Source: an uncultured Desulfomonile sp. (GTDB lineage Bacteria; Desulfobacterota; Desulfomonilia; Desulfomonilales; Desulfomonilaceae). From it: a stretch of DNA of 64,000 bases. This document shows positions 36,339-44,897 of this stretch, piece by piece (position 1 is the first letter of the stretch; every line of letters begins with the position of its first letter). Location: contig CAJBEZ010000037.1 in NCBI GenBank assembly GCA_903952205.1, positions 62,001 through 126,000 on the forward strand. Direction: 5' to 3'. The notes below the pieces were generated by a model. The model saw only the letters and a list, made by a program, of their open reading frames with translations. It had not been told where the DNA came from and did not search any database. A program made the translations under genes and the position numbers.

Positions 36339-37109
36339 TCACCAGACCTTCCATGGAGCTTTACCCAAATCCCAAAGATTTTCAAGAATATATTTGTCAC
36401 GGATAGTGTCCATGCACTGCCAGAAGCCGGGATGGAGATACGCTGACATTTTGCCATCCCTAGCCATTCTTTCCACAGGTTCTCTTTCCCAGATGGTAAG
36501 GTCGTCATCTATATAGTCAATAACTTTGGGGGATAGGACGTAAAAACCACCGTTAATCCAGCCACCGTCGCCGCGTGGTTTTTCCTGAAAACTGACGATT
36601 TTCGTTTTTTCGAGGCTAATCGCGCCGAACCGACCTGGTTGCATCACTGCGGTCAATGTCGCCAACCCTTTCTCTGATCTATGAAAATCTATTATTTCCC
36701 GTATGTCCACATCTGATAATCCATCGCCATAGGTGAAGCAGAAATCTTCTTCATTGTCCAAATAAGATTTTATGCGTTTGAGACGCCCTCCAGTCTGAGT
36801 ATTTAATCCTGTGTCCACAAGAGTAACACGCCATGGCTCCACCTTCTTTTCGTGGACTTCCATGCAGTTGTTTTGCATGTCAAAGGTGACGTCGGACATA
36901 TGCAGAAAATAGTGGGCGAAATACTCCTTGATCATGAAGCCCTTGTATCCGCAGCAAATAATGAAATCGTTCAACCCATAGGCTGAATATATTTTCATAA
37001 TGTGCCAGAGAATCGGCTTCCCGCCTATTTCGACCATCGGCTTTGGCCTGTTATCGGTTTCTTCGGAGAGCCGAGTTCCCATGCCACCTGCAAGTATAAC
37101 GGTTTTCAT
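36339..37109 (-). CDS. rfbF: Glucose-1-phosphate cytidylyltransferase
   Basis: 256 residues from ATG 37109, which gives the family length and begins [20 protein letters not shown], the nucleotidyltransferase signature. An ATG at 37133 would add eight residues. [20 protein letters not shown] and [20 protein letters not shown] are the sugar-phosphate and metal sites. It makes CDP-glucose from CTP and glucose-1-phosphate, the first step to 3,6-dideoxyhexoses, and is followed by rfbG after the REP-like pair. It is the first gene of this minus-strand group. Confidence 0.93.
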   Translation of the reverse strand: MKTVILAGGMGTRLSEETDNRPKPMVEIGGKPILWHIMKIYSAYGLNDFIICCGYKGFMIKEYFAHYFLHMSDVTFDMQNNCMEVHEKKVEPWRVTLVDTGLNTQTGGRLKRIKSYLDNEEDFCFTYGDGLSDVDIREIIDFHRSEKGLATLTAVMQPGRFGAISLEKTKIVSFQEKPRGDGGWINGGFYVLSPKVIDYIDDDLTIWEREPVERMARDGKMSAYLHPGFWQCMDTIRDKYILENLWDLGKAPWKVW

Positions 37110-37474
37110 TGATTCAATCGACCATCTGGGCATGTTTTCAGACTAGTAACTTTAAAAAAATCAGTAAAACTGATCTTGTCAATTCCAAAAGCCTGCGGCA
37201 AATTCCTATTGGTCATCGCGTTCATCCCTAGCCTTTACCCAAACCGTCTATGCCACTAATTCCCGCTAATTTAACGATATTCAGCAGAATTTGAAACTAT
37301 TAACTCAAAAATAGCCCAACTATATATAGGAGGAAAGTTGTATTTAAAAATTTACACAAATAAACCTTTATCCATTATACCTATAAGTTTTATTACAGGA
37401 ACGAAAATGTTACAATTTGAATCAACGCGTGAGTAATACACACATAATGTCCGGACCACAGGGATGAAACCCAA
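37110..37474. other. Divergent AT-rich spacer between rfbF and the 37475 membrane-protein gene
   Basis: 365 bases. No gene is supported. TTTACA at 37351 and TATACC at 37376 could be promoter hexamers for the plus-strand gene, but the 19-base spacer makes this doubtful. A TTG preceded by AGGAGG (37330-37341) opens a 33-codon frame without a family pattern and is not accepted. Confidence 0.4.
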
Positions 37475-38536
37475 ATGATAAAGTTACTACGATTCGTCTT
37501 ACTCTGCTTACTTTATTGCTGGGTTTCGTGTCTTGTAATGTATTGCATATTTCTTAGAGCATCCAATCATGATCAACTAACAGAAAAATCGTTTGACACT
37601 TGCAGTTATACAGAGCTTGTTACCGGGCAATCCAGGGAACCCTTTGTCTATAGGAAACTAGTGCCATTCACTATTCAAGCCATTGCCTGGCTTACACCAT
37701 CTCATGTTAAGGTTAGAATAACTGAACATCTGAACCAAAACTCGTTTCTGAAAAAAATGCATTGGCAAACCAATCATGGTTACGAGGTATTACTTGCTTT
37801 TATTCTAATAGGATGCCTTCTTTTTTTCCTGTGTTTTGTTTACCGTTATTCATTCAAACGCATCTATCGTTTTCCACAATGGTTTGCTGATATGGCTCCT
37901 GCCGTGGGTTTAATGCTTACACCGCTTTTTATTATGGATCATCATGCTAAGATATACGATATAGCTACTCTATTTTGCATGGCCCTAAGCATTCCACTGA
38001 TATATTTGCGGCGACATACTGCTTTTTATTTGGTATTTATAGTAGCTTGTATTAATAGAGAGACTGCCGTATTGCTTACAGTCCTCTTTATTTCTCGCGA
38101 AATTAAGCTCATGAACCTACCCATTTTATTTCGACATGGGTTAATTCAACTGAGTATATGGATAGTCATTCGGACAGGGATCGTTACGTGCTTCAAAATC
38201 TCTACCGGAAGTCCATTTGCAATGCCGTTGCTAGATATTGGCCGATATCTGTCCATGAACCCAACCCATACTATATATTTCTGTTTTCTGGCCATGATGT
38301 TTACTGTGACAGTGCTTCATAGTTGGCACAACAATCCACTTTTTTGCAGAATAGGCTTCTTAGCTGTTGGAATTCCCTTCCTTGCCGCCAATGTAATTTT
38401 TGCAATTTTAACGGAAATGCGAACTTATTTTGAGATAGTCCCCTTTTTGGTTTTGTTTACGACTCGCACATTCGTAGATGTCTTTGGAATACCTGTTTCT
38501 AATTGCAATTTGTACACTGCAAAACTGTCGACATAG
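37475..38536 (+). CDS. Multi-pass membrane protein of unknown function (GT-C-like)
   Basis: 353 residues with about eight hydrophobic segments. EPFVYRKLVPFTIQAIAWLT (near 55), FIMDHHAKIYDIATLFCMAL (near 150) and VACINRETAVLLTVLF (near 190) are notable. Arg/Asn-Arg-Glu motifs in loops are seen in uncharacterised polysaccharide-locus proteins, but no named family is recognised. Strongly AT-rich. Its last 37 codons overlap the end of the convergent GT39 gene by 112 bases. An ATG at 37475 with modest upstream purines is the start. Confidence 0.6.
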   Translation: MIKLLRFVLLCLLYCWVSCLVMYCIFLRASNHDQLTEKSFDTCSYTELVTGQSREPFVYRKLVPFTIQAIAWLTPSHVKVRITEHLNQNSFLKKMHWQTNHGYEVLLAFILIGCLLFFLCFVYRYSFKRIYRFPQWFADMAPAVGLMLTPLFIMDHHAKIYDIATLFCMALSIPLIYLRRHTAFYLVFIVACINRETAVLLTVLFISREIKLMNLPILFRHGLIQLSIWIVIRTGIVTCFKISTGSPFAMPLLDIGRYLSMNPTHTIYFCFLAMMFTVTVLHSWHNNPLFCRIGFLAVGIPFLAANVIFAILTEMRTYFEIVPFLVLFTTRTFVDVFGIPVSNCNLYTAKLST

Positions 38537-40149
38537 CAATCTAATTTGTAGTTTTCTCTGACAAAATTCCAAAGTGCTGGGAAATTAGTTAATGGATATT
38601 TCTTGAACACCTCCCCACTACATCCATTGGTAGACGTATCAATTATTAGAACCGGCATAGTTGACCGAAGGTCCGAAACTAATGTTTCCAAAGAACCGGG
38701 AACTGGCTTAGAATAACCCTCTTCCCACGGGATTAAGCCAACAACTTGAACACAATAGATGTAACGTGAAGCTGGCATACGATCGCTCTGAACGTAATAA
38801 TGAGGCCTAAATCCCCAAACAAATATCTTGGAATTCCGGTCCGAATTCTGTTTGATATATTCTATAATCCCGTCAGGACTAAAACGGGCAAATCCTTCAA
38901 TTTCTTGTGGAGCAGTTGTGGCTGCCATGCGGCCCCATTTCCTCAAATGTCCTAACACTGAAGGCATAAGTCGAAAGTAGGCTCCCGCTAACGGCCCTAT
39001 GATTAGAACGATTATCAAAACACCTATGATCTGCCTGCTTGATTTTCTTATGTTTAGACTAGCATCTGCATGAGGAGGAAAAACCTCTTTCATCATGATA
39101 TCAATCGCTATTCCACCAAGCAGGGACCAGGCAGGCGCCAGTTGAATAAAATAGTGGCCGTAAAGTCTGCCTGTGGATGCGCTTCCAAGGAATGACAAGA
39201 ATGCCCATATTGCAACATACACCTGGGCTGCGTCCTTAATTTCATTGCTGCATCCACTAAGCAACCTCAACAATATCAAAACCAGGCCGACTAAAGCCAC
39301 TAATCCAATGAGGAGGCCACTAGTAATCGTTTCACCTAAAGCGGCCGGTATCAACATTAGACGGTGAAACACAGGTATCGCCGGCAGATAGTATTCAACA
39401 TTATATGTGAAAAAATAGAAGATGAAATCCCTCCATGCGCCGCTATGATAAAAAAAGAGCAACCATCCCATAGTCGTGAGGGCAAAACCGAAACACAAAA
39501 GAGCACCAATCTTTATCAGGTTTAAGAAACCTTTTACTTTCAGTTCAGAATTTTTTGAAATACCCAGATAAATAAGAAATAGAAAAGTGGCAAAAAAATC
39601 GAAAACCGCTGGCTGCTTGGAAAAAAAAGCCAAGCCGTAACAAGCCCCTGACATTACAAACAGGAGCATGGATTGACTGATTAGAAAGCTTCTCAAAAAT
39701 AACAAGGCACCTAAACAAGTAAAAAAAATTAGACAAAACTCTGTATGAAAAGCATAAGTAGCCCCGTAACTCCAACCTAGCGATGAGGTTAAAATAAAAA
39801 AAAATGTAGCAAGCAGTGAAACCCTTAGGTTTCCAATTTGACGTCCGATACCGTAAACCAAAATGGCCACAATTATAATAAGAACGGCTAAAGCTACGTG
39901 TACCGCAAGCATGTTATTTCTACCAAAAATTTTAAATATCAAAGCAAAGAAGTACCAAGTGACGGGTGCCCGCTGGCAAACGGCGTCTCTGTACGGAATT
40001 CCTCCTTCCAGTATCACGTCGGCTATTGTAGCGTGTATTGCTTCATCGCCGTTCCAGATCCGCGAAGAGAACGTTGGCCACCTAAGGATGATAACTAACA
40101 GGATAATCAACAAGAACCACAAGACAAATTTCAGATTAGGCTTCTTCAT
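38425..40149 (-). CDS. GT39-family (PMT_2-like) glycosyltransferase
   Basis: 574 residues. RIWNGDEAIHATIADVILEG (near 35) carries the acidic D-E pair of the catalytic loop, followed by YRDAVCQRAPVTWYFFAL. Ten or so helices span 10-390. The soluble C-terminal domain includes FVWGFRPHYYVQSDRMPASR and KPVPGSLETLV. It is a clear paralogue of the gene at 18459-20117 across its whole length. Donor is probably a polyprenyl-phosphate sugar from a GtrB-like enzyme. The end extends about 35 codons beyond the paralogue and overlaps the convergent gene. Confidence 0.77.
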   Translation of the reverse strand: MKKPNLKFVLWFLLIILLVIILRWPTFSSRIWNGDEAIHATIADVILEGGIPYRDAVCQRAPVTWYFFALIFKIFGRNNMLAVHVALAVLIIIVAILVYGIGRQIGNLRVSLLATFFFILTSSLGWSYGATYAFHTEFCLIFFTCLGALLFLRSFLISQSMLLFVMSGACYGLAFFSKQPAVFDFFATFLFLIYLGISKNSELKVKGFLNLIKIGALLCFGFALTTMGWLLFFYHSGAWRDFIFYFFTYNVEYYLPAIPVFHRLMLIPAALGETITSGLLIGLVALVGLVLILLRLLSGCSNEIKDAAQVYVAIWAFLSFLGSASTGRLYGHYFIQLAPAWSLLGGIAIDIMMKEVFPPHADASLNIRKSSRQIIGVLIIVLIIGPLAGAYFRLMPSVLGHLRKWGRMAATTAPQEIEGFARFSPDGIIEYIKQNSDRNSKIFVWGFRPHYYVQSDRMPASRYIYCVQVVGLIPWEEGYSKPVPGSLETLVSDLRSTMPVLIIDTSTNGCSGEVFKKYPLTNFPALWNFVRENYKLDCYVDSFAVYKLQLETGIPKTSTNVRVVNKTKKGTISK

Positions 40150-40486
40150 GATGACAAATTTTTTGATTCCGTTGTCCCCGATTGGTTGTGATGATTTCGC
40201 CTAGTTCTAGAGCCTTAGTAGACACTATAAAAAATTTACTAGGTGTCAAAGAAATTTTCTAACGTAGAAGGTTGGCCTCACCAATATTATTGGTCCAGAT
40301 AGTGCGCCTTATTTAAATCTAAGAGACAGATGTGCACAATCAAGCATTCGCATTCCCCATGTGTAACTGGAAATATTCCTGATCTTCTTTAAATCTATGT
40401 TCTTTTTTAGTATATTGTTGTTAAGTTAGCAATAGAATATATATGACCAAGTCTGTTGTTTTGAAGGGTTGCAAGGGATTTTTTCA
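40150..40486. other. Divergent AT-rich spacer with no supported gene
   Basis: 337 bases between the GT39 gene and the 40487 gene. Rich in A+T. A plausible plus-strand promoter is listed separately; no RNA gene or conserved repeat was seen. Confidence 0.5.
40415..40443 (+). promoter_or_regulatory. Candidate promoter for the 40487 gene
   Basis: TTGTTG (40415-40420), a 17-base spacer and TATATA (40438-40443), each four of six to consensus. In so AT-rich a spacer this may be chance. Confidence 0.3.
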
Positions 40487-42031
40487 ATGCCTCGATGGGA
40501 AAAGTTGATTTACTACACTCTAATGGTATTTTCTACAGTTGTCGGAATTTACGAGCTAAATGTGTTTCGAAATTATATGGTGGATGACGCTTTCATTAGT
40601 TTACGTTATGTGAGAAACGCTCTTGAGGGACACGGACTTGTTTACAACATTGGTGAAAAAGTCGAAGGATTTACCAGCCCATTATACATTCTGTTGACTT
40701 ACATTCTCGGACGTTTTGGTTTAGATCTTGTCCTGTCCTCTAAAATATTGGGCGTAACGTCGTTCCTGTTGATTCTGGCGTTTTTAGGCATATGGGGTTC
40801 GATTAAAAGAATACGCCAATTTCTTGATCTACCCTCATTAACAGTAACATTTTCAATTATAGCCACATCTTTCTCACTCACTTTTTTCGCCATTACGGGT
40901 ATGGAAACCGTAATATTTTCTTTCCTGACGTTGCTGGTTTTTCTCGATGCCACACGTTCTGAAATCACGTTTAGATCAATTTGTTTGATTTTTATTGCTT
41001 TTCTATGCAGACCAGAAGGGATCATTTTCTTACCTTGGATAATGCTGGCAATCTTTTTGATCAGAAGATCGGATAACCGTATAATTGTTACGAGTAGCAA
41101 AAGAACTCTCAATTTCAAACGAAGCGAAATATTGGCGGTTGGTGTTCTCTTCCTGGCTGTCGCAATATTTGAATTTGTACGGTGGATGTATTATGGGGAA
41201 ATTTTTCCTAATACCTTTTTTGCCAAAGCCCCATGGACCATGGATAGCGGAACAGCACACTGGAGTCTAAAAGGCGTAGGTTCGATCACTTATTTTTTTT
41301 CTGCTTCCGGAGGTGTTCTAGGGATTCTATTGTTTCTGGCCGCTATTTTCCACAAAGACAACTCCCGGGGAATTCTTCTAATGGTATGCGCTTTGACGGC
41401 ATCCCTAGTGTTCTTTCAGAAATACGCCGGAAGTGATTGGATGATTGGATCACGATACTTCATTCCAGCTCTACCTGTCTGGGCTATTGGCCTAGGCGTT
41501 TCTCTCACCGCCTTAAACATTCTTAAACCTCTTCTGCCCTTATGGCGCTCTACTGCCGTCAGCGGAACGGTATTTATGATCGCTATCATGAACTTTTCGG
41601 ACACCACCCAATTTCTTCGTAACATTCAAAGTTATCCCAACAATGTGCAAACATCAATAGGACTTGGAGATATTGGCAGTTGGATAAAGCAAAATGTACC
41701 GCAGGACTATCGTGTCAAAAATTGGCGCATAGGGGCTATTGGATATTACTGTGATAACACGATCATTGACACATGGGGATTGGTGGACAAAGAAGTGGGG
41801 AGAATACGCTTCCGTGCCTCTTCGCAAGAAGATGGCACTAGACGGGTAGAAAAACACGTCGAAAAAGTAAAGCCGGAGATCATGATTACCAAACTTACAA
41901 AGGGAGGGGAAACAAATGGAAAAGGATATCATCTAATTCATGAGGGACGAAATGGGGGTGAGGTCCTTGGTGTGTGGATCAGAAACGATTTGGTCTCGAC
42001 TATTAAACTACAATCTCCATCCACGAACTGA
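40487..42031 (+). CDS. GT-C-type membrane glycosyltransferase (DDAFISLRY family)
   Basis: 514 residues from ATG 40487 with AAGGG about ten bases upstream; a TTG at 40469 would add six residues. MVDDAFISLRYVRNALEGHG then GLVYNIGEKVEGFTSPLY is the D-D catalytic loop and substrate segment of a GT-C family that includes arabinofuranosyltransferase-like and many uncharacterised proteins. Ten membrane helices fill 10-390. A soluble C-terminal domain has GDIGSWIKQNVPQDYRVKNW and YYCDNTIIDTWGLVDKEV. It probably adds a side sugar from a polyprenyl-phosphate donor. Confidence 0.7.
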   Translation: MPRWEKLIYYTLMVFSTVVGIYELNVFRNYMVDDAFISLRYVRNALEGHGLVYNIGEKVEGFTSPLYILLTYILGRFGLDLVLSSKILGVTSFLLILAFLGIWGSIKRIRQFLDLPSLTVTFSIIATSFSLTFFAITGMETVIFSFLTLLVFLDATRSEITFRSICLIFIAFLCRPEGIIFLPWIMLAIFLIRRSDNRIIVTSSKRTLNFKRSEILAVGVLFLAVAIFEFVRWMYYGEIFPNTFFAKAPWTMDSGTAHWSLKGVGSITYFFSASGGVLGILLFLAAIFHKDNSRGILLMVCALTASLVFFQKYAGSDWMIGSRYFIPALPVWAIGLGVSLTALNILKPLLPLWRSTAVSGTVFMIAIMNFSDTTQFLRNIQSYPNNVQTSIGLGDIGSWIKQNVPQDYRVKNWRIGAIGYYCDNTIIDTWGLVDKEVGRIRFRASSQEDGTRRVEKHVEKVKPEIMITKLTKGGETNGKGYHLIHEGRNGGEVLGVWIRNDLVSTIKLQSPSTN

Positions 42032-42144
42032 TATTCACATTCTTCTAAAGCGGGTTGCTGAAAGGGGCGGTGAACTATTCTAAGGACGTAATGAGGGATC
42101 TACATAAAAAATACTTTTCAATTTGTATGTTTGTAAAATCATAT

Positions 42145-43575
42145 TTATGTATAGCAGCAATTCTCAACTTCGGCATTAGACGCTATTTCTAGATAAGATT
42201 TTACAGCTCTGAATTTACCGTTTGGCTCCCTCTCTATTTCAGGAACATATATGAATTCAACTTCTAGCGCAGGACTTATCCACTTCATAATTTCTTTCAA
42301 GATAAACTTTTCATCTTTTTCAGTATATGCAGAACGCCTGACTACATAAACTTTTATCGCTCCCAATTTCTCCTGAACAATTTGAGCCTCCATACAATTC
42401 TGAGCGTCCTTAAAAATATAATCAAACCTCATAATTCTACGGCCTTCAGGCGTGATCACGTAATCATCTTCCCGTCCTTCTATTCTAGACATAAGCCTCG
42501 ATTGTCTCCCGCAACGGCAATTGACTTTTGAATCCTCCCAAACACCGATATCGCCAACCTCATACCTAATAAACGGAAAATCAGGACACGTAAGGCCAGT
42601 AAATATGATCTTACCTGTTACCCCGCCATCAGCCGTCAGTTTTGGCTCGTCACATTCTGTTATGCCCAGTTCAAAATCCTCATGATATAGGCCTTCTTCA
42701 CATTTTGACACGTTGCCGCAACCTTCTGCAACGCCATATTGATCAGTAATTGTTGCTCCTGTAAATTCTTCCAGAAAACGCTTTTGATAAGAAAGGGTAT
42801 TTTCGCACCCCATGAATATGACTCGAGGGGGGTTAGTTAATCGCAACCCGTTTTCACAAGCAGTGACGGCGAATATATGTATGATTGAAGGGTAGGCTGT
42901 GTAAAATTCAAAATAGTTTTCGTTCAGGAAGTCAACAATTGGCCCAATCCTTGAACTGGTAAAATGTTGCATATTTATAACGACTTGCCTCATAGGATTG
43001 ACCCACCGCCAAAAAGGCGGCTTGTCTTGTTCCGCTGGAACTATGAGTTGCGCTCGAAAATTCACATGCCATGAATCATTTGTCATGCCAAACCGATTTC
43101 TGTGCCGCCACCATATTGCGTATTGAAGGGTTTCTGTCTCCTGATTTACATAAAAATGCAGACTCTTGCCGGTAGTTCCACTTGTATGCCTGAATATCAA
43201 GTTACGTTTATTGGTTTTCCTGGAAATAAATTTTTCCGGGTTGTTTCTGATATCCTCTTTCTTCAATAGCGGCAGCTTCGGCAGGTCTGTTATGGTTCTT
43301 ATGTCAGATGGACGGAGATTCAACCGATCCATCAACTCGCGATAATAAAGCACATTTTCGTAAGCTTCTTCGATCAGTTTTCGCAAGCGCTCATTTTGAT
43401 ACGCTTCTATTTCGGGGGCTGACCATTTTTCAGTTTCCAGAAGCCATTCTAGTTTCTCAAAAAAATTCTTGTGGTAAGTGCGACGTGAAAATTTGTATCC
43501 ATACAGCCAGCAAGCTCGAGCCTGGAGCCAAACCGGCAGTTGTCTATACAGAAAAAAAAACGGATGAGAACTCAC
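42145..43575 (-). CDS. PaaK/CapK-like adenylate-forming enzyme
   Basis: 476 residues. FRHTSGTTGKSLHFYVNQET (near 130) is the A3 loop, ITDQYGVAEGCGNVSKCEEG (near 275) the A5-like region and CRCGRQSRLMSRIEGREDDY (near 345) the Cys-x-Cys-Gly hinge. It is a paralogue of the gene at 6813-8219; the two share motif order and length. It starts at GTG 43575. It stands alone between convergent and divergent neighbours, so no partner is evident from the operon. Substrate unknown. Confidence 0.77.
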   Translation of the reverse strand: MSSHPFFFLYRQLPVWLQARACWLYGYKFSRRTYHKNFFEKLEWLLETEKWSAPEIEAYQNERLRKLIEEAYENVLYYRELMDRLNLRPSDIRTITDLPKLPLLKKEDIRNNPEKFISRKTNKRNLIFRHTSGTTGKSLHFYVNQETETLQYAIWWRHRNRFGMTNDSWHVNFRAQLIVPAEQDKPPFWRWVNPMRQVVINMQHFTSSRIGPIVDFLNENYFEFYTAYPSIIHIFAVTACENGLRLTNPPRVIFMGCENTLSYQKRFLEEFTGATITDQYGVAEGCGNVSKCEEGLYHEDFELGITECDEPKLTADGGVTGKIIFTGLTCPDFPFIRYEVGDIGVWEDSKVNCRCGRQSRLMSRIEGREDDYVITPEGRRIMRFDYIFKDAQNCMEAQIVQEKLGAIKVYVVRRSAYTEKDEKFILKEIMKWISPALEVEFIYVPEIEREPNGKFRAVKSYLEIASNAEVENCCYT

Positions 43576-43798
43576 TAGTTAGCTTCCCTAAAATTGGGTA
43601 TTTTTACAATCCTTGATGGCAAATTATATCATTATGATGGGATCTTGGTAACTTTAAAATTCTAATAGACAAACGACAAAAAAGCTCTTTAAATTTATTC
43701 TACCCCATTTATATCAAATAATTTAGGATTATGTTAAAATTTGCAATATAAATTTCGACCGCTGCCTCATACAGATCATATTTTTTAAGGACAAATCC

Positions 43799-44821
43799 AT
43801 GCCGACTCAATCCGAGCTAAAAAAGGTCGTTAATTATTTCAGACAAAAGATGAGCCTGTTACCCCCAAATTATCAGACAATCGTGAAAGGGCTTCTCAGC
43901 TATATGCCTGGAGTATATTCTTTTGTTGACCAAACCCGCTCGGCGTCAGCACGTTTTTGTTATACAGTCTGGCTGAGACATCTTGTTACCGCCTGGGAAT
44001 GCGGCGGACTAAGGACTTGCCCAAATTCGTTACTCGAGCTGGGGCCGGGCAGTTCTTTCGGAGTAGGTCTTGCAGCGATGCTTTCAGGCACAAACAAATA
44101 TTATGCGTTGGACGCAATAAAATTCACTGACTTGAAGATGAATTTGGACACACTTGATGAACTGGTCCGATTGTTTTCAGAGCGGGCGGCTATACCTCAT
44201 GGCTCTGAATTCTCCACGGAGGTTAGGCCTCCCTTAGAAAGCTATGAGTTCCCTTCTCATATACTTGACGATGATCATTTGAAAAAGGCTTTGGATCCTG
44301 AACGAATCAGGTTAATCAGAAAAGCGCTGGAGAGAGTTTTTGCTGGAAATTCTCATCCTGACGATTCCCCGATTGAATTTTTCTATATGGCGCCATGGCA
44401 AGACCACCAAGTATTGCCCGAAGGTTTTGTTGATATGATTCTATCGAACACGGTGTTGCAGTGTGTCGAAAATCTCGAGCACGTTTATGAAAGCTTTAGT
44501 TACTGGTTGAAAGACAATGGATTCATGACGCACAACATCGACTTCAGTTCCTACGGCGCAACTCAGGAGTGGAATGGACACTGGGCGTGCTCGAAGATTG
44601 AATGGTCCCTGATGAAAGGGAAACGGCTTTATCTCTTAAACCGTGCGCCTTATTCAAGCCATGTCAAGCTATTGAAAAACAAAGGTTTCGAAATTGTTTG
44701 TGACGTCAAATTCGAGAACCGTTCTGGTATAACCAGGAAAGACTTGGCCGATGAGTTCAAAAACATGTCGGAAGAGGATCTTTACACTTCAGGCGCTATA
44801 CTTCAGGCTGTGAAGAAATAG
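43799..44821 (+). CDS. SAM-dependent methyltransferase-like protein
   Basis: 340 residues. LLELGPGSSFGVGLAAMLSG (near 80) is motif I (E-x-G-P-G-x-x), followed by NKYYALDAIKFTDL as motif II. VDMILSNTVLQCVENLEHVY resembles motif IV, and the C-terminal part has IDFSSYGATQEWNGHWACSK. No close family is recognised. It probably methylates a sugar or phosphate in the polysaccharide. It is the first gene of a plus-strand unit that runs through 49840. Confidence 0.7.
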   Translation: MPTQSELKKVVNYFRQKMSLLPPNYQTIVKGLLSYMPGVYSFVDQTRSASARFCYTVWLRHLVTAWECGGLRTCPNSLLELGPGSSFGVGLAAMLSGTNKYYALDAIKFTDLKMNLDTLDELVRLFSERAAIPHGSEFSTEVRPPLESYEFPSHILDDDHLKKALDPERIRLIRKALERVFAGNSHPDDSPIEFFYMAPWQDHQVLPEGFVDMILSNTVLQCVENLEHVYESFSYWLKDNGFMTHNIDFSSYGATQEWNGHWACSKIEWSLMKGKRLYLLNRAPYSSHVKLLKNKGFEIVCDVKFENRSGITRKDLADEFKNMSEEDLYTSGAILQAVKK

Positions 44822-44897
44822 AACCTGACTTGGATTTTCACAACGATTTTTGCTTCCTGTGTGACGGCAATCAAGACCGTTCCTATATTAGGAGACA

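Noticed and set aside
37340-37440. TTG frame of 33 codons after AGGAGG at 37330.
   Set aside because: No family pattern, AT-rich low-complexity peptide, and the ribosome-like sequence may be chance in a divergent spacer.
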